Positions 45,894-54,300 of a DNA stretch of 64,000 nt are shown piece after piece. The stretch covers positions 191,820-255,819 of the forward strand of contig NZ_FTOH01000004.1 in NCBI RefSeq assembly GCF_900156675.1, given 5' to 3'. Both the position numbers and the translations under genes were made by a program. Source of the DNA: Thalassolituus maritimus. GTDB lineage: Bacteria; Pseudomonadota; Gammaproteobacteria; Pseudomonadales; Oceanobacteraceae. How positions within the stretch are numbered: position 1 is the first letter of the stretch; each line of letters starts with the position of its first letter. The notes under the pieces were generated by a model. That model made no database searches. It was not told the origin of the DNA and saw nothing but the letters and a program-made list of their open reading frames with translations.

Positions 45894-46727
45894 TCATAAA
45901 CGAGTACCTGCGACACTTGCCAATGCAGCCTTTAAAACCTGAATACACACCCTAGCAGTATGCTCGTCAGGAGAAAAACGGGATGCCATTTGCTCATATG
46001 GGTGAATATAATTACGAAAATCTCGAAGGCCATGACTGAACTTTTTAACATCTGGCTTCAGAAATCCAACCTCACAAGCAACGTCAATGAACTGCGACAG
46101 AGTCCACTCGTGGAATGGTCGAACACGCTTATCCATCACTTTGGGACTGGCAGAAGCCTGATTAAACTTTTGTGGATACTTTTGGGCCAATCCAAGCAGC
46201 ACTCCCTCCAGTACACTACCGCATAAAAAAATTGTCGAAAGGTATGCACTGGCGCCCATTGCAAGCCGCACTTCATTCAGCCGAGACTCAATAATAGGTA
46301 CTGCCAATGGCTCTATTGGTAAATTCCGAATATCTGGCAGTGAAAACTCTATATCGAGAAAATTGGAATCTCCTTCAGAAGGAGAATCAGAAGAGCTTAC
46401 AGGGAGGAGTCTATGAACGATGCAACGAGCCTTTTCAAGTGCTAAGACATCGACTGGGTGCCCACTGAGGTGATGCGTTGCTTCATAGAGATCAAGCATG
46501 TCACCTAAGACAGAGCCGACTTTATCGTCTGGCATCTGCTCCCAGAAGGAACGCAATTTCTTTGCCTTCGAAGTACCGTAGGTCTGATATTGGATCGCGT
46601 GAATATCTACGCCCTTGGCATTAAAAAACTCACCATATGTCGCATCATTAAAATCAAGCACATACCCCGATTGCATTCCAAACAGCTTCTCAAAATAGAG
46701 TTTCTCCGCTGATGTTAATGAACTCAC
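45894..46727 (-). CDS. AbiJ-like N-terminus plus HEPN-type protein in methyltransferase operon
   Basis: 277 residues from GTG 46727, which has AAGGAG at 7 nt within the end of the methyltransferase gene; a TTG at 46733 overlapping the stop is too close to that site. The N-terminal 80 residues (LTSAEKLYFEKLFGM, SGYVLDFNDATYGEFF) resemble, from memory, the domain found at the front of AbiJ-type abortive-infection proteins. The C-terminal helical part has R235-x6-H242 in LRDFRNYIHPYE, the R-x4-6-H catalytic motif of HEPN RNases. Predicted role: RNase effector in phage defence. This is inference; no exact homologue can be named. Confidence 0.65.
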   Translation of the reverse strand: MSSLTSAEKLYFEKLFGMQSGYVLDFNDATYGEFFNAKGVDIHAIQYQTYGTSKAKKLRSFWEQMPDDKVGSVLGDMLDLYEATHHLSGHPVDVLALEKARCIVHRLLPVSSSDSPSEGDSNFLDIEFSLPDIRNLPIEPLAVPIIESRLNEVRLAMGASAYLSTIFLCGSVLEGVLLGLAQKYPQKFNQASASPKVMDKRVRPFHEWTLSQFIDVACEVGFLKPDVKKFSHGLRDFRNYIHPYEQMASRFSPDEHTARVCIQVLKAALASVAGTRL

Positions 46728-46729
46728 AT

Positions 46730-49486
46730 TCAAGCTCCTTTTTTACCCGCCGTCATCTTACTGTACATCTCAAACAGCTTTTCCAGCCGTTCGGTGTCGT
46801 TGCGGAAGCGGCGACCAATGTAGATGCGTTCCAGCACTTCATCGTTGCGTTCATGGGCGGCGCGCAGATCGTCGGGCATAGCATCAGGTTTGTAGAGGTC
46901 AGCAATGGTCGCCGGAAAGTGGCGTTCGCGGGCGAGCAGAATATCTTCCGCGCAGCGGGTCAGGTCTTCTTTGTTTTTCTCCGTAAGCTTAGGCACGGGG
47001 AAAGTGTTCCAGCCCATAGTGTTGGAATATCTATAACGTGTTTCCAGCTTGCCACAAACCGTACCGATCCAGACCAGATGAATCCGGGAAGCGATCAGAG
47101 CCATATTCCAGAGAGGGGCGTCGAAAAGTGCAAAGGCACTGCCATAGATAATGGTAGATCCACTCTCGATAGATACTGGCAAGTACTCTCTATTTTCAGA
47201 GGAATGAACAGGTAAAACGATGATCTGGTTTTCGTTACCACTCTGTCGGATCTCATCGAACCGGTAAGGCCGCTCTGCAGACTTATTAGTAGCAACCTTT
47301 TTACTAGACAGTCGCATTTCTCTTACCGATTCTATTCTGGCTCTAACATCAGGTATAGATTTGGCTAGTTCATAGTTACTCTCATCAATCCATAAGCAGA
47401 ATCGCGGTGTTCCCGATATCGACTCATTAGAACCGACAAAAGGGCGAATCAGTTGATCTGCGCACTGGCTACGAGAGCAAATTTCATCCTTTTCGGAGCG
47501 AGAGAGAATAAGATTCCCCCCATCTACTGGGTAATTCCCTTTCACCATGTTAGATAATCCGAAAGGGGAGGCTTTAACAGCGGTTAAAGAATCATAACGC
47601 CCTGGTATAAGATATGGATTTATACAATCAACATACTTTACTTCAAGCTCCCCTTGTTTACCGATTGAGTAGATTCGACAACCTTGATTATTAGAATTCG
47701 ATAAACCAATGATAATTACGGTAACCCCCGCATTATTCGCAGCCAAATTAGACCACTTGAAGCTCAAGTGTGCGAAATCAATTTTGATGCCGAGTCTAAA
47801 CAACTCTGGCCATATCAGTGGAACTTGCTGTCCCTGACAAATTGAGTTTGTAGTTACAAACGCAGTAGCAACTTGGCCGAAACGACCGTATTCAGCAGCT
47901 TTAAATAACCAACCGGACACATAATCCATTGCTTTCCAGGAATTTATTCTCCCATCAAACATTGCTTTCATATCTAGCTTATGTTGCTTATCTTGCTCGC
48001 GAGTTCCAATATAGGGAGGGTTCCCACAAATATACGTCTCTCCACCCTCGTTATCAAAATCTATTTCAGCTTGATCTAGTGGAGTTTCAAAAAGATCATC
48101 CGCAATGGTCTTGACCCCGGTACCGGTAGGCGGACAAATGCTCAGCCAATCAAGCCTCAGGGCGTTACCACAGGTAATCCAGTTTTCTGCATTGAGTGGC
48201 AGGAACTCCAGCAATGCTTCACGCTGCCCACGATAGAGAACATCACATTGGTATTCGGCAATAATCAAAGCCAGACGGGCGATCTCGGCGGAAAAGTCAC
48301 GCAATTCGATACCGCGAAAATTGGTGAGTGGAATATCGCTTTTGCGACCCGGTTCACCTCGGCGTTCGTTGATGGTATGTTCAATCTCGCGCATTTGCTT
48401 GTAGGCAATCACAAGAAAATTACCCGAGCCACAGGCTGGGTCAAATACTCGAATGCGCGCGATGCGTTTGCGCAGGTTTAACAATTTACGCGGGTTATCG
48501 CCCGCTTCTTCGAGTTTCTTGCGCAGGTCATCTAAAAACAGTGGATTCAGCACTTTAAGGATATTGGGCACGCTGGTGTAGTGCATGCCCAGCTCGCCGC
48601 GCTCTTCGTCGTCGGCAACGGCCTGAATCATAGAGCCAAAGATATCCGGGTTGATCTGTGTCCAGTCGAGGTTACCGATGTGCAGCAGATACGAACGGGC
48701 GATTTTGCTGAAGCGTGGCACATCCGTACTGCCTGAAAACAGACCGCCATTTACGTACGGGAAGTTATTAGCCCAAGAGCGCAGGCCTGAGCCATCGCGG
48801 TCTGCCAGCTTGGTGTTCATCGCTCGGAACATCTCACTGATCACTTCATGAGTATTAGAACTGTCGCGGGCGCTCATCTGCTCGATGGTGGCGGTAAACA
48901 AGTCGGTGCCAAGAAAGATATCGGTGTCTTCGGCAAAGAAGCAAAAGATCAGCCGCGCCATAAAGTGGTTCATTTCATGGCGTTGGTCTGCCGTGCCCCA
49001 CTCCGGGTTGTCTTTTAACAGCTCGACATATAAGCGGTTTAAACGACTGGTCGCGCGTATATCAAAGGCGTTGTCGCGTATCTGCTTGACGGTACTGATA
49101 CCGGCCAGTTGCAAGAAGAAGCTGAAGTGGTCCGGAAACTTGGCGTAGTCACAGGCCACAGTCTCGCCGCTATCAATGGCTTCGGCCTGAAACGAATCGC
49201 CATCTGTTGCCAGAATAAACTTCACTTTGTTCTTAGCGGTGGCCGGGCTGTCGTGCAGTGCTTTTAAGGACTCGTCTACCTTACCCGGCTCGCTGACTAG
49301 TATATGAATATTGTTGCGTTGCAGCACACCGCCCACATCCGACTTATTGCTGCTGCCGGACTTGAGCTTTTTGATGGTGGTTTCTTTGTTACCAAACGCG
49401 CGCAGAAACTCATAGGGGAACTCAAGCGCATCGAATGACTGCATGGCCAGATCAGAGATGGCGATTTCGATTTCTACAGCGTTCAC
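46730..49486 (-). CDS. MmeI-like DNA methyltransferase of restriction-like cassette
   Basis: Large class I SAM-dependent adenine-type DNA methyltransferase, 918 residues, GTG start. Motif I is FDPACGSGNF (348-357), catalytic motif IV is GNPPYIG (488-494). The regions before and after match MmeI-family text (MNHFMARLIFCFFAEDTDIF; C-terminus LYKPDAMPDDLRAAHERNDE). The N-terminal 150 residues hold no D-ExK nuclease centre that I can see, unlike MmeI itself. The presumed target-recognition part (about 650-820) is more A/T-rich than the flanks, as if swapped. Start overlaps the HTH stop (GTGA). Confidence 0.88.
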   Translation of the reverse strand: MNAVEIEIAISDLAMQSFDALEFPYEFLRAFGNKETTIKKLKSGSSNKSDVGGVLQRNNIHILVSEPGKVDESLKALHDSPATAKNKVKFILATDGDSFQAEAIDSGETVACDYAKFPDHFSFFLQLAGISTVKQIRDNAFDIRATSRLNRLYVELLKDNPEWGTADQRHEMNHFMARLIFCFFAEDTDIFLGTDLFTATIEQMSARDSSNTHEVISEMFRAMNTKLADRDGSGLRSWANNFPYVNGGLFSGSTDVPRFSKIARSYLLHIGNLDWTQINPDIFGSMIQAVADDEERGELGMHYTSVPNILKVLNPLFLDDLRKKLEEAGDNPRKLLNLRKRIARIRVFDPACGSGNFLVIAYKQMREIEHTINERRGEPGRKSDIPLTNFRGIELRDFSAEIARLALIIAEYQCDVLYRGQREALLEFLPLNAENWITCGNALRLDWLSICPPTGTGVKTIADDLFETPLDQAEIDFDNEGGETYICGNPPYIGTREQDKQHKLDMKAMFDGRINSWKAMDYVSGWLFKAAEYGRFGQVATAFVTTNSICQGQQVPLIWPELFRLGIKIDFAHLSFKWSNLAANNAGVTVIIIGLSNSNNQGCRIYSIGKQGELEVKYVDCINPYLIPGRYDSLTAVKASPFGLSNMVKGNYPVDGGNLILSRSEKDEICSRSQCADQLIRPFVGSNESISGTPRFCLWIDESNYELAKSIPDVRARIESVREMRLSSKKVATNKSAERPYRFDEIRQSGNENQIIVLPVHSSENREYLPVSIESGSTIIYGSAFALFDAPLWNMALIASRIHLVWIGTVCGKLETRYRYSNTMGWNTFPVPKLTEKNKEDLTRCAEDILLARERHFPATIADLYKPDAMPDDLRAAHERNDEVLERIYIGRRFRNDTERLEKLFEMYSKMTAGKKGA

Positions 49487-49713
49487 TTGTGTGTATTCCC
49501 TTCGTTTGCCGCTTCGGCTTTTAGTTCTAACAGTTCGGTGATGTCACATCTCAGGTAAACACAGAGTTGTTCGAGTACATCAAACTCTACTCTCACGGCT
49601 GTTTCCTGATACAGGCGGGTGATGGTGCCGCGGTTGATACCCGTATCCCGGGCGACGTCAGCGATTTTGAGCTTTTGCTCGCCCATGATGCGGGATAGGT
49701 GACACTTAATCAT
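49483..49713 (-). CDS. Small XRE-family HTH regulator of the cassette
   Basis: 76-residue Cro/C1-type DNA-binding protein: KLKIADVARDTGINRGTITR is the HTH, followed by LEQLCVYLRCDITELLEL. It is the first gene of the cassette and overlaps the methyltransferase start by four bases. A perfect 15-bp palindrome lies 17 bp upstream of its start, so self-regulation like a restriction controller protein is likely. Confidence 0.88.
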   Translation of the reverse strand: MIKCHLSRIMGEQKLKIADVARDTGINRGTITRLYQETAVRVEFDVLEQLCVYLRCDITELLELKAEAANEGNTHK

Positions 49714-49730
49714 CTCTGAAAGCCCTTTTT

Positions 49731-49745
49731 GATCTTCTGAAGATC
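49731..49745. promoter_or_regulatory. Palindromic operator upstream of HTH gene
   Basis: GATCTTC-T-GAAGATC, a perfect 7+1+7 palindrome, 17 bp upstream of the HTH start. The best candidate for binding by the HTH protein and control of the whole cassette. It contains GATC twice, so Dam-type methylation, if present, could affect it. Confidence 0.65.
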
Positions 49746-49872
49746 ATATTGATTCGCAAAAATTGGGTTTACTGTACTAGAGGTAGAGTGGTGTGTCACA
49801 GGGTTTGTAGGTAATGTCTCAACTGGTATCATCAACGCCCTGCAATGCTGACTGAACTCTCACGGACGACTG

Positions 49873-50727
49873 ATGCTTAAACGACTTTTTGCTACCCGCA
49901 AGCACCCCTATATGCCTGGCCTGAATACGCCAGAGCAGATTACCGTCAACTTGTCGGGGTCCGTGCTGTCACTCAAGCTGCCGCCCCATTATCGTTCAGA
50001 TGGGTTTGAAGCACATTGCGACCCTATCGAGGCGATGAATATCTACGACCCCACCGGTTACGGTGGTGATCCGGTGGGCACGGCGGTCTTTAACAGCAAG
50101 CGTTTTATCAGCCGTCAATGGGAGTTTTTTGGGCCGCTTACCCGGCTGCGGTATATTGGATCAATATCCTTTGTGGCCGTGGTGGAACGCATAGACAGCT
50201 TACCCGAGGGTATGAGTTGCTTTAACCCTAACCACTTTGAACAGGTGATTAACCGTCTGATATTTAAAATGGGGCCGGAGACACCTCAGATAGCTAAGAA
50301 GATTGCACCGGTCAACTGGCGTACCGAAGTGAAGAATGGCTGTTTATGGCTGTATTACGAGATACACAAGGCCGACGATGCCGATCCAGAGAGTCAGTTC
50401 TCAAGCTATGCGGTCACGCCACTGGATGATCATCACTATATCCGCTTGATGTTTCATAATCTGGGGAACAAGCCCTCTGAACATTCCAACCGTTTTGTTA
50501 ACAGTGTACGAGACAAAGTACTGAACTCTGTCACTCTTACGTTGAGTGAGTACGCTCAGCAGCGAAAGGCTGAAGTCAATTCTCAGTGGCCGGACGCAAC
50601 CATATCACCACAACGCCAACCTTATAACTGGATATACCCTGAGTGGCGTGATGGAGACACCAGTAAGGGCGAGCGCCATGTCGTTATCACCCAATATCAC
50701 ACCCAGCCGCCCAAGTTTCATTTGTGA
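49873..50727 (+). CDS. Hypothetical protein, first of an unrecognised pair
   Basis: 284-residue cytoplasmic protein with no family I recognise. It has no signal peptide or membrane helix. Notable stretches are ITVNLSGSVLSLKLPPHY, FISRQWEFFGPLTRLRYIGS and LDDHHYIRLMFHNLG, suggesting a beta-sandwich core, followed by a helical segment (HSNRFVNSVRDKVLNSVTLT). It diverges from the HTH gene and is followed after 23 nt by another unknown. Its position could make it an immunity or partner protein, but no feature proves this. Confidence 0.6.
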   Translation: MLKRLFATRKHPYMPGLNTPEQITVNLSGSVLSLKLPPHYRSDGFEAHCDPIEAMNIYDPTGYGGDPVGTAVFNSKRFISRQWEFFGPLTRLRYIGSISFVAVVERIDSLPEGMSCFNPNHFEQVINRLIFKMGPETPQIAKKIAPVNWRTEVKNGCLWLYYEIHKADDADPESQFSSYAVTPLDDHHYIRLMFHNLGNKPSEHSNRFVNSVRDKVLNSVTLTLSEYAQQRKAEVNSQWPDATISPQRQPYNWIYPEWRDGDTSKGERHVVITQYHTQPPKFHL

Positions 50728-50750
50728 TTTTATTAAGTAAAGGACTGCCC

Positions 50751-51911
50751 ATGAACGGAAGCACAGCAAAGAGCCCCTTGGTTGCCATCATTACTGAACG
50801 TGATAGCAGTAATATCTGCCGCCCGGTATATATGGCGGAGAAACAATATGAACAGTGGAAGTTTATTAAGCAAAACCACAACGGCAACTATTACCTGACG
50901 AATTTAATACGGGCACTCTATGATCTGGCGGCCTGCCCGGGCGGGCGCACTCATGCTGCCATTCAGCAAAAGATATTTGGCCCCTTTATTATGCACTACA
51001 GCCTGGCGCAGGCAGACCGTATTGAATTGATTGCCCTTAAAGTGGACCAGAGTCTGGTTTCGGTTGAAGGACAATCTCCCGGCTTGTACAAATCTGAGTG
51101 GATTCGTGAGGAAGGTAACTGGATAACGCAAGATGGGTTAAAAGGAAAAATGGACTTATCCCACCAATGGAAAGGCGCGCATACCGCAGCTATTCCCGGG
51201 AAATTCGATGGGAAAAGAGATGCTGGCCGGATTATTGGTGACCACATCACCAAGGCCTATCGCGCAGCCTTCAGTGCGTCTGAGGTACAATCACAAGGTA
51301 ATCACTTTTCGTTGTTCTGGATGAACAACGACTTTAAGGATCGTGCCCATGTTGAGAGCATTGTGTCCTTTATTCAGCAGGCAAAATTAAAAAACACCTC
51401 TGTGCGTTGGTTGGTCCATGGTGAAGCCGCTGGTGTGTTTGTGGAAGCGGTTACATATCTGAGTACCCAGCCTCAAGCTGGAGTATTGAAAGACACTGCA
51501 AGCAACCTGGTAAAACAGTCGGTCTTCTTCTCGAATCCCCGTGGCAAAGACTGCCGCGAGAAGCAATTGGAAGCACTGTGTGAAAAAGTCGGCCTGAATT
51601 ACGTAGGCACCAAAATCAACGACTTCGACATTCTGTTTAACGGTGACGCGCGGGATAAGTTCACTGATAAAGCCATCAGCGCCGGAGGCGTTATGGGCCT
51701 GAGTGGTGTCACAGGGTACGTTGGCTATACCGCACTCTCAACTGGCTATGATGCCATCATGGCAGGCAGCTCTATCGCTACCACCATGGTCATGGGCACG
51801 TCGGCGTATGTTTTAGCCAAAGATAAAGCGACCACGTTTGGCGGTTACGCACGCAACCTGCCTAAAGTCGTTTCTTCGGCACTGGGTAAGGGTAATCAAC
51901 AGTGGCATTAA
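50751..51911 (+). CDS. Hypothetical protein, second of the pair, hydrophobic C-terminus
   Basis: 386 residues from ATG 50751, preceded by AAAGGA at 6 nt (an upstream GTG at 50724 is less likely). The first 300 residues look soluble (WFLVHGEAAG-like text WLVHGEAAGVFVEAVTYL in a helix-turn; FSLFWMNNDFKDRAHVE before it). From about residue 310 come Gly/Ala-rich hydrophobic stretches (AISAGGVMGLSGVTGYVGYT, MAGSSIATTMVMGTSAYVLA) that could insert in a membrane. Ends at a strong terminator. Function not assigned; secreted-effector-like layout is only a guess. Confidence 0.6.
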   Translation: MNGSTAKSPLVAIITERDSSNICRPVYMAEKQYEQWKFIKQNHNGNYYLTNLIRALYDLAACPGGRTHAAIQQKIFGPFIMHYSLAQADRIELIALKVDQSLVSVEGQSPGLYKSEWIREEGNWITQDGLKGKMDLSHQWKGAHTAAIPGKFDGKRDAGRIIGDHITKAYRAAFSASEVQSQGNHFSLFWMNNDFKDRAHVESIVSFIQQAKLKNTSVRWLVHGEAAGVFVEAVTYLSTQPQAGVLKDTASNLVKQSVFFSNPRGKDCREKQLEALCEKVGLNYVGTKINDFDILFNGDARDKFTDKAISAGGVMGLSGVTGYVGYTALSTGYDAIMAGSSIATTMVMGTSAYVLAKDKATTFGGYARNLPKVVSSALGKGNQQWH

Positions 51912-51945
51912 CCGAACAATTTTTGCTTTAAAACTCACGCACAAA

Positions 51946-51967
51946 AAAGCCCCGTTTCCGGGGCTTT
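51946..51967. terminator. Bidirectional intrinsic terminator
   Basis: AAAGCCCCG-TTTC-CGGGGCTTT, perfect 9-bp stem, with an A-run before and T-rich sequence after. It separates the unknown pair from the convergent alkB-like gene and can serve both. Confidence 0.88.
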
Positions 51968-51995
51968 CGATTTAAGCAATGTTCCTGTTTTAAGC

Positions 51996-53174
51996 TTACG
52001 CCTGCTGAGCTGATACCTGGCCATGCTCTGTCAGCGCTTTAATGCCACTGATGCGGTTCGCTTCGGCGGCCAGTACCTTCTCTTCGTCGCTGGCGTATTT
52101 CTCATCCCACTCCAGCACTTTTGGCGTCATCAGGTGGTGCCACAGCGGTGGGATCAGGGCGACGACGATGGTAGTCAGGTAGCCATTGATCATAGTCGGT
52201 GCTTCTGGGTATGGGCGCAGGTCCTGGTATGGGACTTCACCGTGTGCGTGGTGGTGAGAATGACGGGTCAGGTTGAACATGGTCCATGACGAGAAGCGCT
52301 TGTTGGTGTTCCATGAGTGACGTGGCTGCACTGGCAGTTCTGGGTTACGAACCATGCCGTAGTGTTCCATGTAATTTACGATTTCCAGCAGGGCTTTACC
52401 GAACAGGCCAGCACCGATGAACATCAACATGGTTTCTACACCACCAGCCAGGAATGCCAGTGCAACAATGATGGCACTCATACCGTAACCACGCAGTACC
52501 GAGTTACGGATCGACAGTGGGCTGTGACCCATTTTACGTAGACGCTCAGCTTCGAGTTTCAGTGCGCTGATGTTGCCTTTAATGGTCGATGCCAATACAT
52601 GGAAATATACGTTACGGCCACGAGGCGCAGTCGCAGGGTCTTTGGTGGTACTGACATAACGGTGGTGACCGTAAACGTGCTCAACGGCGAAAGCGACGTC
52701 AAAGCTGAAGGCGAGCAACCAACGGCCTACAAACATAGAGATCGGATCCCAAGTGCGGTGTGTCAGTTCGTGTGCCGTAATGGTACCCACCATACCAATC
52801 ATCAGGCCGGTAATAATCAGAGCGCACAGGTTAGATACCCATGAACCTTCGGCTTTCGCGGCCAGCACATCGTAGCCAGTCAGGCTGGTGAGCATTTCAC
52901 CCAGACCAAACAGGTCGCCGGAACTCACCTGCCAGAAATAAGAGAATACAATCAGCGACAGTAGTGGCAGCGCCAGCCAGAGCTGTGCTGTCAGAATACC
53001 AGGATGCTTAAATGCTGGCGTCGTGGTGTCATCCCCCAACACGGCGTCCAACACAATATAACCACCGAAAATGGCGATCAGACCAAAAATTATCCAGTCG
53101 CTGCCCAGAAACATTGCCGCTGCCGCAAGCAGGCCGATGGCGTGGAAAAGAAAATATTTGAGATAGTGGAACAT
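51996..53174 (-). CDS. alkB: AlkB-family membrane di-iron hydroxylase
   Basis: Integral-membrane non-heme di-iron monooxygenase, 392 residues. All four histidine clusters are visible: HELTHR (135-140), EHVYGHHR (165-172), NYMEHYG (267-273) and RHSHHHA (304-310). Six hydrophobic segments surround them. It follows a gene for an electron-transfer reductase of XylA type by 49 nt, as in XylMA and related pairs, so substrates could be medium-chain alkanes or alkyl aromatics. The sequence does not separate these. The symbol is for the family, not a proven alkane substrate. Confidence 0.87.
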   Translation of the reverse strand: MFHYLKYFLFHAIGLLAAAAMFLGSDWIIFGLIAIFGGYIVLDAVLGDDTTTPAFKHPGILTAQLWLALPLLSLIVFSYFWQVSSGDLFGLGEMLTSLTGYDVLAAKAEGSWVSNLCALIITGLMIGMVGTITAHELTHRTWDPISMFVGRWLLAFSFDVAFAVEHVYGHHRYVSTTKDPATAPRGRNVYFHVLASTIKGNISALKLEAERLRKMGHSPLSIRNSVLRGYGMSAIIVALAFLAGGVETMLMFIGAGLFGKALLEIVNYMEHYGMVRNPELPVQPRHSWNTNKRFSSWTMFNLTRHSHHHAHGEVPYQDLRPYPEAPTMINGYLTTIVVALIPPLWHHLMTPKVLEWDEKYASDEEKVLAAEANRISGIKALTEHGQVSAQQA

Positions 53175-53223
53175 AGGACTCTCCTTCCGTTATGTTCTTT
53201 TTTTTAAAAGCTATTTTTAAGGT

Positions 53224-54264
53224 TTATTTTGTGTGCGAACGATCGGTAAACCGGTCGCAGTAGATTCCGTTATTGCTCATGCCCAGTTCTTTCAGGCAAC
53301 TTTCTGCAGCGTCCAGCATGGGCGGCGGGCCGCACATGTAGGTCTGGGTAATGTCTGTTAATTCAGGGATAACATCGGTGACTAAACCGCGACGACCATC
53401 CCAGCTGCTGTCTTCTGGCTCTTCGGAGAGCACAGGAATAAAGCGGAAGCGGCCGGACCAGTTGCGGGAAATTCGGGAAATATCTTCCAGTGCACACAGA
53501 TCTTTCTCGGTGCGGGCACCAAACAGGAAGGTCACATCACGGTCGATCTTGTGGTTCATGGCGTCTTCGAGAATCGCCAGTACCGGCGCTATGCCACTGC
53601 CACCAGCAATCATCAGCATTTCACCACCGCGTTTTTCACCCGCGTCCTGACGCAGATAAAAATCACCATAAGGGCCATCCACAGTCACTTTATCGCCGAC
53701 AACGGCATGGTGATTCGCCCAGCCAGACATTTCGCCACCCGGTACTTCACGGATAAAGAAACGCACATGGTTCCCCTGAGGCGGCGTCGCGAATGAATAG
53801 CTACGAGAACCTGAAGGCACAGCAGGTGTTGAAAACAGAGCGTATTGGCCAGGTACATAGGTGGTTTCTTCAGGCAAAGTCACCGTGACGCAGACCATGT
53901 CGGCGGTAAGCTTTTCAATCGCTGTTATTTCTCCTTCCTGCACATTTGCCACAGACGTGCCATCAGACAGGCCATCCACAAACACCGTCACGTCAGACTT
54001 CAGTTGTGACTGACAGCCGAGAATGTATTTCTGTTCGATATCCTCAGAGCTGAGAATAAAGGCCGCTGAGGTTAATTCTTTAACCTGGCCGTCCTGCAAT
54101 TTGCACTTACAGGTTGCGCAACCACCCACTTTGCAGCTGTAAGGAAAACGAACGCCCTGACGCAGGGCAGCAGTCAGAATGGTCTCTTTCGGATTTACCG
54201 TGAACTCTCCAACGCCTTCGATGGTTAAGGTATGTGGTTTCGCAGATTTAAACAGCCCGAACAT
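53224..54264 (-). CDS. Ferredoxin-NAD(P)H reductase with N-terminal [2Fe-2S], XylA-like
   Basis: Electron-transfer partner for the hydroxylase, 346 residues. The N-terminal plant-type [2Fe-2S] domain has Cys44, Cys49, Cys52 and Cys84 (CKVGGCATCKC and LGCQ). The FAD domain has RSYSFATPP (154-162), and the NAD domain GGSGIAPVLA (221-230) and a terminal CGPPPMLDAAE. This fused architecture lets a single protein feed electrons directly to the membrane hydroxylase, in place of separate rubredoxin and reductase. First gene of a two-gene minus-strand operon. Confidence 0.9.
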   Translation of the reverse strand: MFGLFKSAKPHTLTIEGVGEFTVNPKETILTAALRQGVRFPYSCKVGGCATCKCKLQDGQVKELTSAAFILSSEDIEQKYILGCQSQLKSDVTVFVDGLSDGTSVANVQEGEITAIEKLTADMVCVTVTLPEETTYVPGQYALFSTPAVPSGSRSYSFATPPQGNHVRFFIREVPGGEMSGWANHHAVVGDKVTVDGPYGDFYLRQDAGEKRGGEMLMIAGGSGIAPVLAILEDAMNHKIDRDVTFLFGARTEKDLCALEDISRISRNWSGRFRFIPVLSEEPEDSSWDGRRGLVTDVIPELTDITQTYMCGPPPMLDAAESCLKELGMSNNGIYCDRFTDRSHTK

Positions 54265-54285
54265 TGCTCTGTCTTCTCATTGTTA

Positions 54286-54300
54286 GATTGTTAGACAATC
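54286..54300 (-). promoter_or_regulatory. Palindrome upstream of reductase-alkB operon
   Basis: GATTGT-CTA-ACAATC (minus-strand reading), a perfect 6-bp inverted repeat 22 bp before the reductase start, followed by a partial direct copy CTAACAAT. The ATTGT-N3-ACAAT form resembles GntR-family operators. No such regulator is adjacent. The remaining gap 54301-54620 is A/T-rich; an 80-codon hydrophobic open frame there is not supported as a gene. Confidence 0.45.

Noticed and set aside
42358-51911. Prophage or integrative element
   Set aside because: No integrase, transposase, tRNA or flanking direct repeats were seen at either edge; acquisition is inferred only from gene content.
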